A stretch of DNA of 64,000 bases, taken from contig OY757019.1 in assembly GCA_963580285.1 (NCBI GenBank), positions 61,834,587 through 61,898,586 of the forward strand. Reading direction: 5' to 3'. The DNA comes from Lucinisca nassula. Taxonomy: Eukaryota > Mollusca > Bivalvia > Lucinida > Lucinidae. Positions 40,700-51,281 of the stretch are shown piece after piece; positions within the stretch are counted from its first letter, which is position 1; the number at the start of each line of letters is the position of its first letter. The notes under the pieces are model-generated. The model saw nothing but the letters and a program-made list of their open reading frames with translations, was not told where the DNA came from and did no database searches. The translations under genes and the position numbers were made by a program.

Positions 40700-42830
40700 A
40701 TACATCAATAAATGTAGGTACTTAAGAGTGATGACAAAGTTTTTTTTCTAAAAATAGCCACAGTGACCTTGAATTTGAGTCCTAGACCCTGAAAGTTGAA
40801 TTGACTTGAAATATTATCATGCCCAACATTTGTATGAAGTTATCTTTAAATCCATCAATAAATGTGGACACTAGAGCAATGATCAAGTTTTTCTAAAAAA
40901 AAAAAAATAGCCACAGTGACCTTGACCTTAAGCCCCTGACCCGGAAAATCAAAGTCACACAATATATCATCATACCAAACATTTGCGGTAAGTTATATTA
41001 AAATCCATCAATAAATGAAGGCGCAAGGGCGATGACAACGTTTTTCTAAAATAGCCACGGTGACGTTGACCTTCAGCCCCAGACCCTGAAAGTCGAACTC
41101 GCTCAAGATATCATCATTACCAACATTTTTGTGAAGTTATATTAAAATCCATTCATAAATGTAGGCACTAGAGCAATCACTATTTTTTTCTTCTGAAAAC
41201 AGTCACAGTGACCTTGGCCCCAGACCCTGAAAGTTGAACTCACTCGAGATGTCATCATACCAAACATTTGTATGAAGTTATCTTTAAATCAATTTTATAA
41301 ATGTGGGCACTAGAACAATGAACGTTTTTTCTAAAAATAGCCACAGTGACTTTGACCTTCAGCTCCTGACCCTGAAAGTCAAATTCGAGATATCATGATA
41401 CTCAACATTTGTGTGCAGTTATATTAAAACCCATCAATAAATGAAGGCAAAAGAGCGATGACAGTTTGTTTCCTAAAATGGCCACAGTTACCTTCACCTT
41501 CAGCCCTGAGCCCTGGTAGTCAAACTCACTCGAGATATTATTAACATACCCAACATTTGTGTGAAGTTATATTAAACTCCAGCCATAAATGTAGGCACTA
41601 GAACGATCACACAGTTTTTTCTAAAAATAGGCGCAGCGACCTTGACCTTCAGCCTCGGAATCTGAAAGTCAAAGTCACTTGAGATATCATCATACCCAAC
41701 ATTTGTGTGAAGTTATATTAAAATCCATCCATAAATATAAGTGCAAGAGCGATGATAATGTTTGTCTAAAAATAGCCACAGTGACCTTGACCCCTGACCC
41801 GGAAAGTCAAAATCACTCAAGATATCATCATACCAAACATTTGTGTTAAGTTATATTAAAAGCCATCAATAAATGAAGGCTCAAGGGCGATGAAAAAGTT
41901 TTTCTAAAAATAGCCTCAGTGATCTTCAGCCCCAGACCCTGAAAGTCGAACTCGCTCAAGATATCATCATTATCAACATTTGTGTGAAGTTATATTAAAA
42001 TCCATCCATAAATGTAGGCACTAGAATGATCACAAAGTTTTTTCTAAAATAGTCGCAGTGACCTTGACCTTCAGCCCCGGAACCTGAAAGTCAAAGTCAC
42101 TCGAGATATCATCTTACCCAACATTTATGTGAAGTTATATTAAAATCCATCCATAAATAAAGGCGACAGAGCGATGAAAATGTTTTTTCTTAAACTAGCC
42201 ACAGTGACCTTGACCTTCAGCACCAGACCCTGAAACTTAAACTCGCTCGAGATATCATCATTTCCGACATTTGTGTGAAGTTATATTAAAATCCATCTAT
42301 AAATGAAGGCACTAGAGCGTTCACATTTTTTTTTCTAAAAATAGCCACAGTGACCTTGACCTTCAGCCTCAGAACCTGAAAGTCGAACTTGCTCGAGATA
42401 TCATACACAAAATTTATGAGAAGTTATATTAAAATCCATCAATAAATTAAGGTGCAAGAGCGATGATAATGTTTTTCTAAAAATAGCCACAGTGACCTTG
42501 ACCTTCAGCCCCTGACCCGGAAAATCAAAGTCACTCAAGATATCATCATACCAAACATTTGTGTTATATAAACGAAGGCGCAAGGGCGATGACAAAGTTT
42601 TTTCTAAAAATAGCCACAGTGACCTTTACCTTCAGCCCCAGAACCTGAAAGTCGAACTCGCTCAAGATACCATCATTACCAACATTTGTGTGAAGATATA
42701 TTAAAATCCATCCATAAATGAAGGCACTATAGCAATCATTATTTTTTTCTCTGATAGCCACAGTGACCTTGACCCCCAGACCCTGAAAGTTTTACTCACT
42801 CGAGATGTCATCATATCCAACAGTTGGGCC
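40700..42830. repeat. Satellite, about 143-bp unit, about 15 copies, with TGACCTTGACC
   Basis: The unit contains AAATAGCCACAGTGACCTTG + ACCTTCAGCCCCAGACCCTG + AAAGTC, GAGATATCATCATACCAAAC, ATTTGTGTGAAGTTATATTA and AAATCCATCAATAAATG. Starts of GCCACAGTGACC fall near 40757, 40909, 41045, 41203, 41339 and on to 42755. About half the units keep the nonamer TGACCTTGA exact. Minus frames at 42401-42761 are unit translations. Confidence 0.95.
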
Positions 42831-42900
42831 AAAATAACTTGTCTGCAGCATATCTCCTAAATAATCTTTGAATTATGGTCGAACTTGCTACAACTCATTA
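42831..42900. repeat. ACTTGTCTGCA dispersed repeat piece
   Basis: AATAACTTGTCTGCAGCATA resembles AATAACTTGTCTGCACCTTA at 43957 and ACTTGTCTGCACCGTATCTC at 44229. Confidence 0.5.
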
Positions 42901-42931
42901 CGAAAACACGCCTATACAAATACATAGAGGA

Positions 42932-42960
42932 TATTTTTTTTTTTTTTTTTTTTTTTTTTT
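42932..42960. repeat. Poly-T tract
   Basis: About 28 Ts directly before the foldback element. Confidence 0.9.
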
Positions 42961-42963
42961 GTT

Positions 42964-43052
42964 CAGTGTAAGATCGAAATTTTAATTCACCGAATGAACA
43001 CCAAAACCAGTATTTTGGTGTTCATGAGTTAAATAAAATTCGATCTTACACT
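42964..43052. mobile_element. 89-bp foldback MITE
   Basis: AGTGTAAGATCGAA at the left and TTCGATCTTACACT at the right are exact inverted ends. GAACACCAAAA and TTTTGGTGTTC pair around CCAGTA in the centre. Almost the whole element folds. Confidence 0.85.
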
Positions 43053-43599
43053 AAAAAAATCAAATTTTCTGTTTCTAACATGCTTCAAAACGGCAATATT
43101 TAGCTTCACTAATTGCGGTACTCATCCTCAGAGAAAACTAACTTTGTTTCTGGTTGTTTCGCGTCAATTAAGATTTACTGGGTATAATATTTGATGTAAA
43201 CTGTAAGCTTGTACCTGACAAATAGCCTGGGATGGCATTTCTATGAATGGTTACTGAAATAATTGAGAGATTAGTTTTCCAAACAAGGTGTGGGCAGATC
43301 TAACGTTGCGCGATAAAATACATGCCGTCAGCGTCGAACATGACGTCATTAACGTCCTCGTGACGTGTGAACGGGCTTACTTCAATTCTAAGACAGTTCA
43401 TTAATTTTCAATCATCTAACAGTGGAGAAACTGACCACAGAATTAGATTTCGAGAAAAAGGAGTCCCAAACAGTGAAAAATAAAATTGATATCAGTCACT
43501 GTTTGAAACAGTGACAATATCGTTTTCGATTTCACTGAGAAATCTCTATATTTCATTGAAAAGCATGTAAGAAATTGTTACCTTTATCGCTGAAAAAAA
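43053..43599. other. No recognisable gene
   Basis: Nothing recognised. Confidence 0.35.
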
Positions 43600-43750
43600 T
43601 GAAAATTTTAAGATGAAAAATTATTATATTTTATCTTATTTTTGATCGAAATATATTTTAGAGCAGCAATAAGAATAATAAGGTTTACCCCTATAAATCA
43701 ACGTTTTACAATTTAAAAGTCAAAATTATATAGGCGTGTTTTCGTGATGT
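43600..43750 (+). mobile_element. MITE family M, deleted copy
   Basis: It has TTAAGATGAAAAATTATT, ATTTTAGAGCAGCAATAAGA, and the right end AATTATATAGGCGTGTTTTC. Confidence 0.65.
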
Positions 43751-43789
43751 ACCAAGGATTGACCTTATGTTTTGGTCACAGGCTGACAA

Positions 43790-44350
43790 ATGTAACAAAC
43801 AGCTTACCAGCACCCTACGCCCAGAATAAATCTCGTATGAACTGCAGTCAAACTTGGTACTATATATCGTTGCAACATTTCAAAAACTTGTTTTGATTTT
43901 GGTGACCTTGACCTCGTGTTCAAGGCACCAACGCACTGTTAAATTTATACCGAAAATAACTTGTCTGCACCTTATATTCTTAACAAAATTATGCATTGTA
44001 GTCAGACATGGTACAGTCTATCATTGTAACCTACTAAAGTCTTGATAAGAATTCGGTCACACAAGAGCAAATATCTCCATCCTTTGCCTTGTCTACACTA
44101 GAGATCCTGAACCAATCGACGACGATTCTAACCAAATGTGGAAGTCAACATAAAATAGACTTGTTTAGATTTAGGTGACCCTAAACTGCTTTTTAAAGAT
44201 CACATGGGTCCAAAGAGTGTCTACTTTTACTTGTCTGCACCGTATCTCTTGACCCGATTGAAGAATTCTGGTCAAACTTGGTAAATGGAAAAATTTTGGC
44301 CTAATTTTCAAGGTCGCGCAGTTTTTGGTCTTATATATGGTTATCTGTTT
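43790..44350. repeat. Degenerate repeat with GGTGACCTTGACC and ACTTGTCTGCAC
   Basis: Two or three diverged units of about 270 bp. TTTTGGTGACCTTGACCTCG at 43892 is matched loosely at 44170. No gene. Confidence 0.5.
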
Positions 44351-44929
44351 GTTAACTCTGAAACTGTTGACTTCAAACTGAATAATGCTACATTGTGCGT
44401 AAGTGAATAATGTACCTAATTGTGTCGCAAAGACCCAAATGTTTTGTAAAAGTTATCTTAACTGATATTTTGCCTGTTTTGTGGCCTGAATTCAGAGTAA
44501 CGGTCTTGTTCTATAGAAGATTGAAATCAGTCAAGATAGACAACTTTCGTGACTTCCTGGTTGCATTTTAACACTTCCGAAGATTTACGTAAGAGACAAT
44601 TTTCCCGAAGAGTTTACACCAAGTGTTACTCGAAAGAGTTACCTTTTCTGAAAGTGAATCCTTTCACAAACTATGGTTACACTAAAAAGCAACAAGCTGG
44701 GAAATCACAGTTTGCAATAAACACTCAAAAGTAAGGTTTTGCTATTGCATTATAAAAGCATAATATATTGTAACAATAATTAAAACAAAACGTTTTCTGT
44801 TGTTTTTATATTCGTTGGTGGTCAACAGTGTACATCTAATTGTAGCAAATGTCCAATACCTAGAAACTCCTCTAAATGGGCAAATGGGCTGATGTTCGCA
44901 AGAATACACACTAATACTAAATATAGGAT

Positions 44930-45490
44930 TCCACTACTATGAATTTCTAGCATTAAAGTGTATTATTAATTGACTATCCTGTTTTGTTCGGAGATCTTCC
45001 GTATTAACACCGAGGTAAAAAATAAATAATCATGTTTTCAAAATGTATGGTACAATTATAGTTTTATCTAATAAACCGAAGAAAGAATGTATAATAAAAT
45101 TATATTTATATATGTTTCTTTGCAATCTAATCGTTGTTCGAAGGTCTGCTGTATTGGCCTCGGCCTTCGGCCTCTGACCAATACAACAGACCTCGGACCT
45201 GTAACTGGGCCAATACGAAATTACTTGATTAATAACATTATATTATTAATTGACTATCCTGTATTGATCGAAGGTCACTAGGTCAACCAATATTTATAAC
45301 CGGAGGCTAAGTGATATAAGGCTGAGGTCAAAAATCAATAATAATGTTTTTTAATTGTGTCAATTACTATTATCATTAATTAAGTAATTTCGTTTTGGCC
45401 AAGTTAAAGGTCCTCGGTCAGCTTGGCCTCGGGACCTCGGACCTGCAACTAGACCAATACGAAATTACTTGATTGATAACATCACAATAT
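44930..45490. repeat. Cluster of foldback repeats
   Basis: GTCTGCTGTATTGGCCTCGG/..CCAATACAACAGAC (45143-45195) is a hairpin. GGCCAATACGAAATTACTTG (45208) has its complement TAAGTAATTTCGTTTTGGCC at 45383, and a further direct copy at 45452. AATGTTATTAAT-type palindromes lie between. Confidence 0.75.
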
Positions 45491-45499
45491 TGGCCAAGA

Positions 45500-46262
45500 T
45501 CAATGTCTCGTATTTCACAGTCTGACTGTAGTCGACAGTGTGCGTTTGGTGCCGGACAGAGATGTGACACAAATATTCAAATTTAAGGTGTATATTCAAA
45601 TTATACCTGTATTTATGAAACGAAACTATTCAATACTGGACTGGAATGAATAACTGTGGCACTGCTGTCTGTGTTTCAGTATTATCAAAGCCGTCATTTA
45701 AACGACATTATGTAGCTTTTACGGGACTGTCCTTGGCGCCAGCAGTATGTAAACATATATATCCAAGCTATGGACGACAGAAGGACCAACATTCGACATT
45801 AACTCCTACAAAGAACTTCAAAGCCGTATATATAACACAGGGCAAGGTACAATGTAATACCTTACAAAGCAGTTTCTTTGTCGCTTAATACGGTTGATCG
45901 AAAAAGACTGATCACGTTTTTGAAGCAGAGACGAGGCAACCATAACCATTTTGACACTGACAAATAACGTGTGAACAAAGCTATTTTGACAAATGGTTCA
46001 AACGGTTTTGTTATCTTATATGAAACACGGGTCTTTTAACGTTGTAATTAGGGGCAGATGCATTTACATGTATATTAATCGCTTGGTTCACGAGATTCTT
46101 TTTACCTCCGTTCCGATTTACAATACAATACTATGGAATATAGGACGACCAAGTAACATCTGGTTCATCACCTCTGTCTCAGTCTCTCACTCACAAGTTG
46201 GAAAATAAGTATTCATGTTATAACCCACTCCATTAACAGAGACCTCTTTTTATGTCAAAGAC
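45500..46262. other. No recognised gene
   Basis: Plus frames of 80 and 71 codons (45646-45888 and 45993-46208) show no motif that I know. Confidence 0.4.
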
Positions 46263-46470
46263 TTAACCCTTGTCCTGTTGAATATTTAGATATGCCACAC
46301 CCACTTCTGAATATCAACCAATCGGATTACCTGATGCAAATTATTGCAACAAGTTCATAAATTGAATGACAAACCATGGAGATCCCTATCAGATCTTCAG
46401 AAGCCATCTGGTCTGGATCTACATTGTTTGAAAGATGACACATATCCGGACTCACCAGGACAAGGGTTAA
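46263..46470. mobile_element. piggyBac-type MITE, second family
   Basis: TTAA-CCCTTGTCCTG at the left and CAGGACAAGGG-TTAA at the right are an exact 11-bp inverted pair next to TTAA. The inside is non-coding, 208 bp in total. Confidence 0.82.
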
Positions 46471-46537
46471 GCTGTACATTTGAAAGAAAAAAGTTACTAA
46501 GGAAAAGCCATGATAAATGAAAACAGCCACATTACTG

Positions 46538-46675
46538 AAATACGCCTATTCAAATATATTAAAAAATTTACCACCAAAAAAGGAACAATTTTAGATAAAA
46601 CATTCTGATATTTTCTTCGTATTTCTGCTCAAAAAAAAAAAGCTGTGGATACTCGTTAGAACCGCCATTGTCTTC
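46538..46675 (+). mobile_element. MITE family M, left half
   Basis: ATACGCCTATTCAAATATAT, ATTTACCACC and GTGGATACTCGTTAGAACCG. The right half is absent. Confidence 0.65.
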
Positions 46676-46770
46676 AACAGATAGAAAAAAGTTGTTTATG
46701 TATTACATTGCAACAGTGTGTGTAAAAACGCCTGAATACAAACATAGCACCCTTATCTCTAGAACCTTAT

Positions 46771-46777
46771 TGGATAT

Positions 46778-46816
<39 letters not shown>

Positions 46817-46819
46817 TTT
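46771..46819. repeat. (TTTA)n microsatellite
   Basis: About 11 TTTA units. 46820-47437 holds no supported gene. Confidence 0.95.
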
Positions 46820-47437
46820 CTCTCACTTTCTGGACGAAATAAGTGTATTCATTCAAGATTTTTTTCTCTTACTTACTTAACATATTTTAATGTCTTCGAC
46901 ATGTTTATATATGTCCATATCGCGTGCAATTAATAAATTAGTTGTACGGTTTGAACCTTAGTAGGGGAGGGGCCGTAAGTAATGTTGTGAGAACTTGTGG
47001 TCCAACACCATGGCACTTTTATATGCAATTAAATATGATTAAACTTCGAACAACGATTAGATTGCAAAGAAACATATATAAATATAATTTTATTATACAT
47101 TCTTTCTTCGGTTTATTAGATAAAACTATAATTGTACCATACATTTTGGGAGAAATTTGAGTTCGGTAAATTATTTGCAAAACTTGATTGAATATACAGC
47201 GTATAATAATTTTATAACTTTATAAATTTGTAAAATAATTAAGTTATCTCAGATGTATTTAGCGATGTGTGATTTCCAAATACCGCGAAAACTGGAAATG
47301 CCTCACAGGTTGTGTTTTATATATTTTTGAGCAAAGACTGTTGTCATGTGCTACTGATGTGAGCTTTAGTTAGTTGTATTACAGCACAATTTGGGTTTAG
47401 ATAAAATGATGTGATTTGACACCCCAAGGCCAAAAAA

Positions 47438-48368
47438 AAATTTCACCATCGGGGCTTGGAGAAATAGATTGGGCTGCATGATGCTTTGCTCAACCGTAAA
47501 TTTCTCATTTCGTAAATTTCACATCCATAAGAAGAATTGATACCAATGCGTCACATTTGGCAAATGTGAAATTTAGGTATGGCCAATTTCGATAAATTCA
47601 CGGGTCTAATATTTTTGTGCTCAAATTTCTCATGCTGATAATTTCTGACGTGTGAAGAATCGTAACACCAATTCCTCTTACATGTAAATAATTGGTACCA
47701 ATTCCACACACATGAGAAGAATTATGATTATGTTTTATAATTCTGTGTGTTGTAAAAATTTTCATTTTTAAATGACATTTTGTCAAAATAACAGCATGAA
47801 ATTCAAGAGAAGGACCCTGAGCATCACAAATACTATTAAGTATTCAATACATGAAGCATCTAGAAATATTTTTTATGAAGTTTCATGAATGTTCCGTCAT
47901 AACTTTTAGTGATTTTCTTCAAACTTGTGAGACCCATCAAACATTGAAAATAAAAATAAATCCACATAATTACAAATAAATATCAGCATTGCTAAGAATT
48001 GCTTTTATAATTACACAGGCTGGCGGGTCTTGCTGGAAACACCAAGAAAAGGTTTTCTCGCGATTCCGCTCCTCTTAATCATTCTAACTCTTGTCCCAGA
48101 AGTTCCAACAGTAAAACATTGGAATTTCCTTCCACGTTTATAAAATTATGGTAGGGGTGTAAAGAATTGGAATCTAATGTAAAATGCATCAATTTTGGTG
48201 GGGGTGTGGGGGCGTATTTTATCGATGAGCGGAAAATGCATGGTTGCTATAGGAAATTTGACTACATATAGGCGCATATTTCTCTCACACGTGATAAATA
48301 TTGGTATGAAATCCGTGAAAATGACCGAAATATAGTGTTGACGGGGACGTAAAACCTCAATTCAAACA
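47438..48368 (+). mobile_element. SINE family C remnant split by unassigned sequence
   Basis: CATCGGGGCTTGGAGAAATA..GGGCTGCATGATGCTT ends at about 47487. GTGTTGACGGGGACGTAAAA..CCTCAATTCAAACACAC resumes at about 48332. The 840 bp between do not match any other part of the window. They contain AATTCCTCTTACATG / CATGAGAAGAATT pairs near 47672-47728. Confidence 0.5.
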
Positions 48369-48546
48369 CACACAAAATTTCAATATAATTCTAGAACTCA
48401 CAGAAAATGTATGGCAAGCGATGCTTGTTGTCATTTACTATATTTTATATTTAATTATTTACGTCACAATTTTGTATATTTGCGGTTAAGATCCAACTGA
48501 TTTTGATTTAAAAACTAGAATTGTGTCAATAGGATGCGGATGCCTC

Positions 48547-48850
48547 CGCTATATGACATGCATCACGAAAACACGCATATATAATTCTGACCCCCTTAAA
48601 CCCCACTTTTTATATAGTAAAAGTGGGTTTTTACAGGTATGAACCTTATTTTTTTTATTTCTGCTCAAAATATAGGGCTGTTTTAACGTGTACCCACAAT
48701 CAATTTTTACCAAATCACCCAAATGGATGAATTTTATGTCATTAAGAAAACATGCCTATATTAATTTGTTAGAAACGTCTCGCCGAGGCGGTTCCATCTG
48801 TAATTTAAGCCGAAATATGATCTATATTTCAAGCCAAAATGAAAACATAT
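48547..48850 (+). mobile_element. MITE family M, rearranged copy
   Basis: ATCACGAAAACACGCATATA, AACCCCACTTTTTATATAG, CTGCTCAAAATATAGGGC, then a second set starting AAACATGCCTATATTAA and CGCCGAGGCGGTTCC. Confidence 0.7.
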
Positions 48851-48984
48851 CCTTTTTTTTCTTAAAACTTTAATATTCTAGTGGTAAAATGTTCAAAACC
48901 ATTTAATAGGCGTTTTCGTAATGATGGGTACAGGTTCTCCGCACTGGCCACTTCTCTGATTTGCACTAATCCGCACATGCGTTT

Positions 48985-49275
48985 GCTTTTGATATTGTTT
49001 GTTTGTTTGAATCGATAATTAACGTCCCCGTCAACACTAGTTAGGTCATTTTGGCGACGTTGCTTCCATTTGTTTTTAGTTTTACGCGACATGAAATGAC
49101 TTCTCAAGCCCTGCCGCCCAATGAAACCGAAAGGCATTGGTTGGTCTGTCTCACATCACTTTGTCTGGGCAGGCTTGGTCCTTCTAAGCGGTTTACCAGT
49201 ATGCGTGGTCAGTCGCAGAGCTGCGTAAAAACATCATGCAGTCCAATCTATTTCTCCAAGCCCCGGTGGATAGGC
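48985..49275 (-). mobile_element. SINE family C copy
   Basis: TTAACGTCCCCGTCAACAC, GACATGAAATGACTTCTCAA, GCCGCCCAATGAAACCG, TGGGCAGGCTTGGTCCTTCT and AAGCCCCGGTGGATAGG. It differs more from the consensus than the others. Confidence 0.82.
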
Positions 49276-49530
49276 AAGGCCCTTGCATTTGATATAAGAC
49301 TTGCCAGGGACAGAAGAGGCCTACTTCTGGGATTTCGATGATCTTATGAAGTAAGTTATTATTTCAAGGACAGGACAGAAATGGTATTTAAGGGAGTCGG
49401 GTAGCAAACACATTTTTAATGAACAGGGTGCGTAATAATTAGGGGACTCAATTTGGAGAACTAGGGAGAAAAATCCAAAAGTTTCATGGAACTGGGATCA
49501 AAATACCACACCCTCTTATCAAGGCATCGG

Positions 49531-49577
49531 AGAAGAAGAAGAAGAAGAAGAAGAAGAAGAAGAAGAAGAAGAAGAAG
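49531..49577. repeat. (GAA)n microsatellite
   Basis: About 15 units of AGA. Confidence 0.95.
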
Positions 49578-49884
49578 GGATCAGGGGTGGGCGCAATCAT
49601 GCAAAACATTTTCCATAAAAATAAACAAATAAAAATAAATCCCTCGTATTGTTCGTGTGGTCCCAGATCAGCTGTCGCAATACAGCAGTTTTGCAGGGAA
49701 AAATGCTGGCAGATGACTGATTTATTATAATGAAAGACTCAAAATGCAATACAGTGAACTGACGCATCATTTGGTTAAAAGAAACTGACCTTTGTATTCT
49801 GTGAAAAAAACAACAACATTGTACGAAAATAACTGATACGGAACTGGGGTTAAAAATCATTGTTTAATCGTTTTTTTTTTAGTT

Positions 49885-49900
49885 CTCTCTCTCTCTTTCT

Positions 49901-49959
<59 letters not shown>
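49885..49959. repeat. (TC)n microsatellite
   Basis: About 35 TC units with two interruptions. Confidence 0.95.
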
Positions 49960-49961
<2 letters not shown>

Positions 49962-50559
49962 TTGTTACTCAAGATGGCCGAAGCTTCTAGTCGTCGGATC
50001 TGTGATGCTAGCAGACTACTATTGTGTTAATACAATTTTTATCAGTCTGACATCAGAAATATCAACGTTACTCTGCACACCCATGGTCGACAAGAGTGCA
50101 AATTATAAAAATGGATTTTTCTGGATTTAATGCGGCTCTTACACTGTAACGACTTTGACCACGATTGTCCACGACTGTCCACGACCAACGGGGACAATGA
50201 AAATCGTGGCAAATCGGGGCATACGCGGTTCCGATTTCACAACCCTACGAATACTCACGACAATGCTACGACACTTCTACGAACAATCACGATTGCTGTA
50301 CGATAATGGAGCCGATTTACAACGATCCTCCACGATCGACCACGACGTCTTACGATCCTCTAGGATTCTCATACGACTGCACCACGATTGCTTCAAGATA
50401 TCAGACGATCATACACGGTTTCTCACGATCCCTGCAAGACTGCTATACGACCAAGGCCGAATTAGCACGATGATCAAAGACTCAGTACGATCATGGAGGA
50501 TTCGATACGATTTACGATTAACCAAGACTTCTCCCGATTCGTCAGAATTTATAACGATC

Positions 50560-50602
50560 TGGGTATATAAAAGTGTTCATCAAATGCACAGTGTCATTCA
50601 GT
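50560..50602 (+). promoter_or_regulatory. TATA box and initiator inside the ACGA element
   Basis: GGGTATATAAAAG places a TATA box at 50564-50573. TCATTC at 50594-50599, about 30 bp later, is in initiator position. The motif-free gap between the ACGA blocks begins here. The nearest ATG downstream of this start is at 50699, in the small ORF. Confidence 0.6.
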
Positions 50603-50698
50603 TTCAACCATTTCTGTAGAGGGCATCTGACGAAAGTGTTTTTGCAGCCAGGTCAAAGGCTTCTGTATCATAAAAAATTAGTTCAGCTCGAACAAGAC

Positions 50699-50821
50699 AT
50701 GATCGAAAATGACATTGCAATGGCTGAGCAACTTGAGGTGCAGAGGAACAGGAGAGAGTTAATGACAGTTGACCATAGTTACTTGGGTAATTATATGTAC
50801 ACAGTCACGTGGAGAAAGTAG
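50699..50821 (+). CDS. Small ORF of 40 codons inside the ACGA element
   Basis: I do not recognise this ORF. It starts at the first ATG after the candidate start site and reads MIENDIAMAEQLEVQRNRRE, then a Tyr-rich tail ending VTWRK. The upstream codons from 50573 are open too, so an exon without its own ATG is possible: TTTTTGCAG at 50638-50646 is a fair splice acceptor, and GGGTAATT near 50784 a possible donor. The acidic/Gln/Arg run suggests a helix. It could be a transposase exon remnant, a captured host exon, or chance. Confidence 0.35.
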   Translation: MIENDIAMAEQLEVQRNRRELMTVDHSYLGNYMYTVTWRK

Positions 50822-51281
50822 TGCGTCGACGTAGCGTCGGGATAAATCGTGCTAGCGTCGTCATCAATCGTAGTGCATTCCTGGTGAATCTTGCATTGTC
50901 GTGAGCAGTCGTCGTGATATCGTAGTAGATCGTACGGCAGTCGCAACGGAATCGTAGAGCCGTCGTAGATGATCTTGTCTCCTCGTAGCTCAATCGTGGT
51001 AGAATTCAGTCACGATTATTCACGATTGGCCACGATTACCACGACGACGGCTCACGACTGAGCTACGATTTCTCTACGACCGCTGTACGATTTGAAAAAT
51101 AATGCCGACTCGTCACGAATATTTTGAACATGTCCAAAACAGTCGTGGTTACTCCCGAACTATCACGATTAACCACGATTCCTCAAGATTTCTGCCGACT
51201 TCTCTACGACGTTGTTCACGATTTACCACGATTTAAAAAATCTTGGTGAGTCGTGGCCAAAATCGTGACAGTGTAAGAGCC

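Larger units (their letters stand above)
50134..51281. mobile_element. TTAA-flanked Kolobok/T2-like element packed with ACGA motifs
   Basis: The left end GGCTCTTACACTGT and the right end ACAGTGTAAGAGCC are exact inverted repeats of 14 bp. Adding the flanks, both sides reach TTAA at the same distance (TTAA-TGCGGCTC, and reversed TTAA-AGGGGCTC). TTAAAGGGG fits the Kolobok/T2 end TTAAAGGRR as I remember it. By hand count, the left block (50145-50560) has about 24 ACGA and 2 TCGT, 50822-51005 has about 12 TCGT, and 51009-51240 about 15 ACGA. Such subterminal motifs usually bind transposase. No transposase is encoded. Confidence 0.8.
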
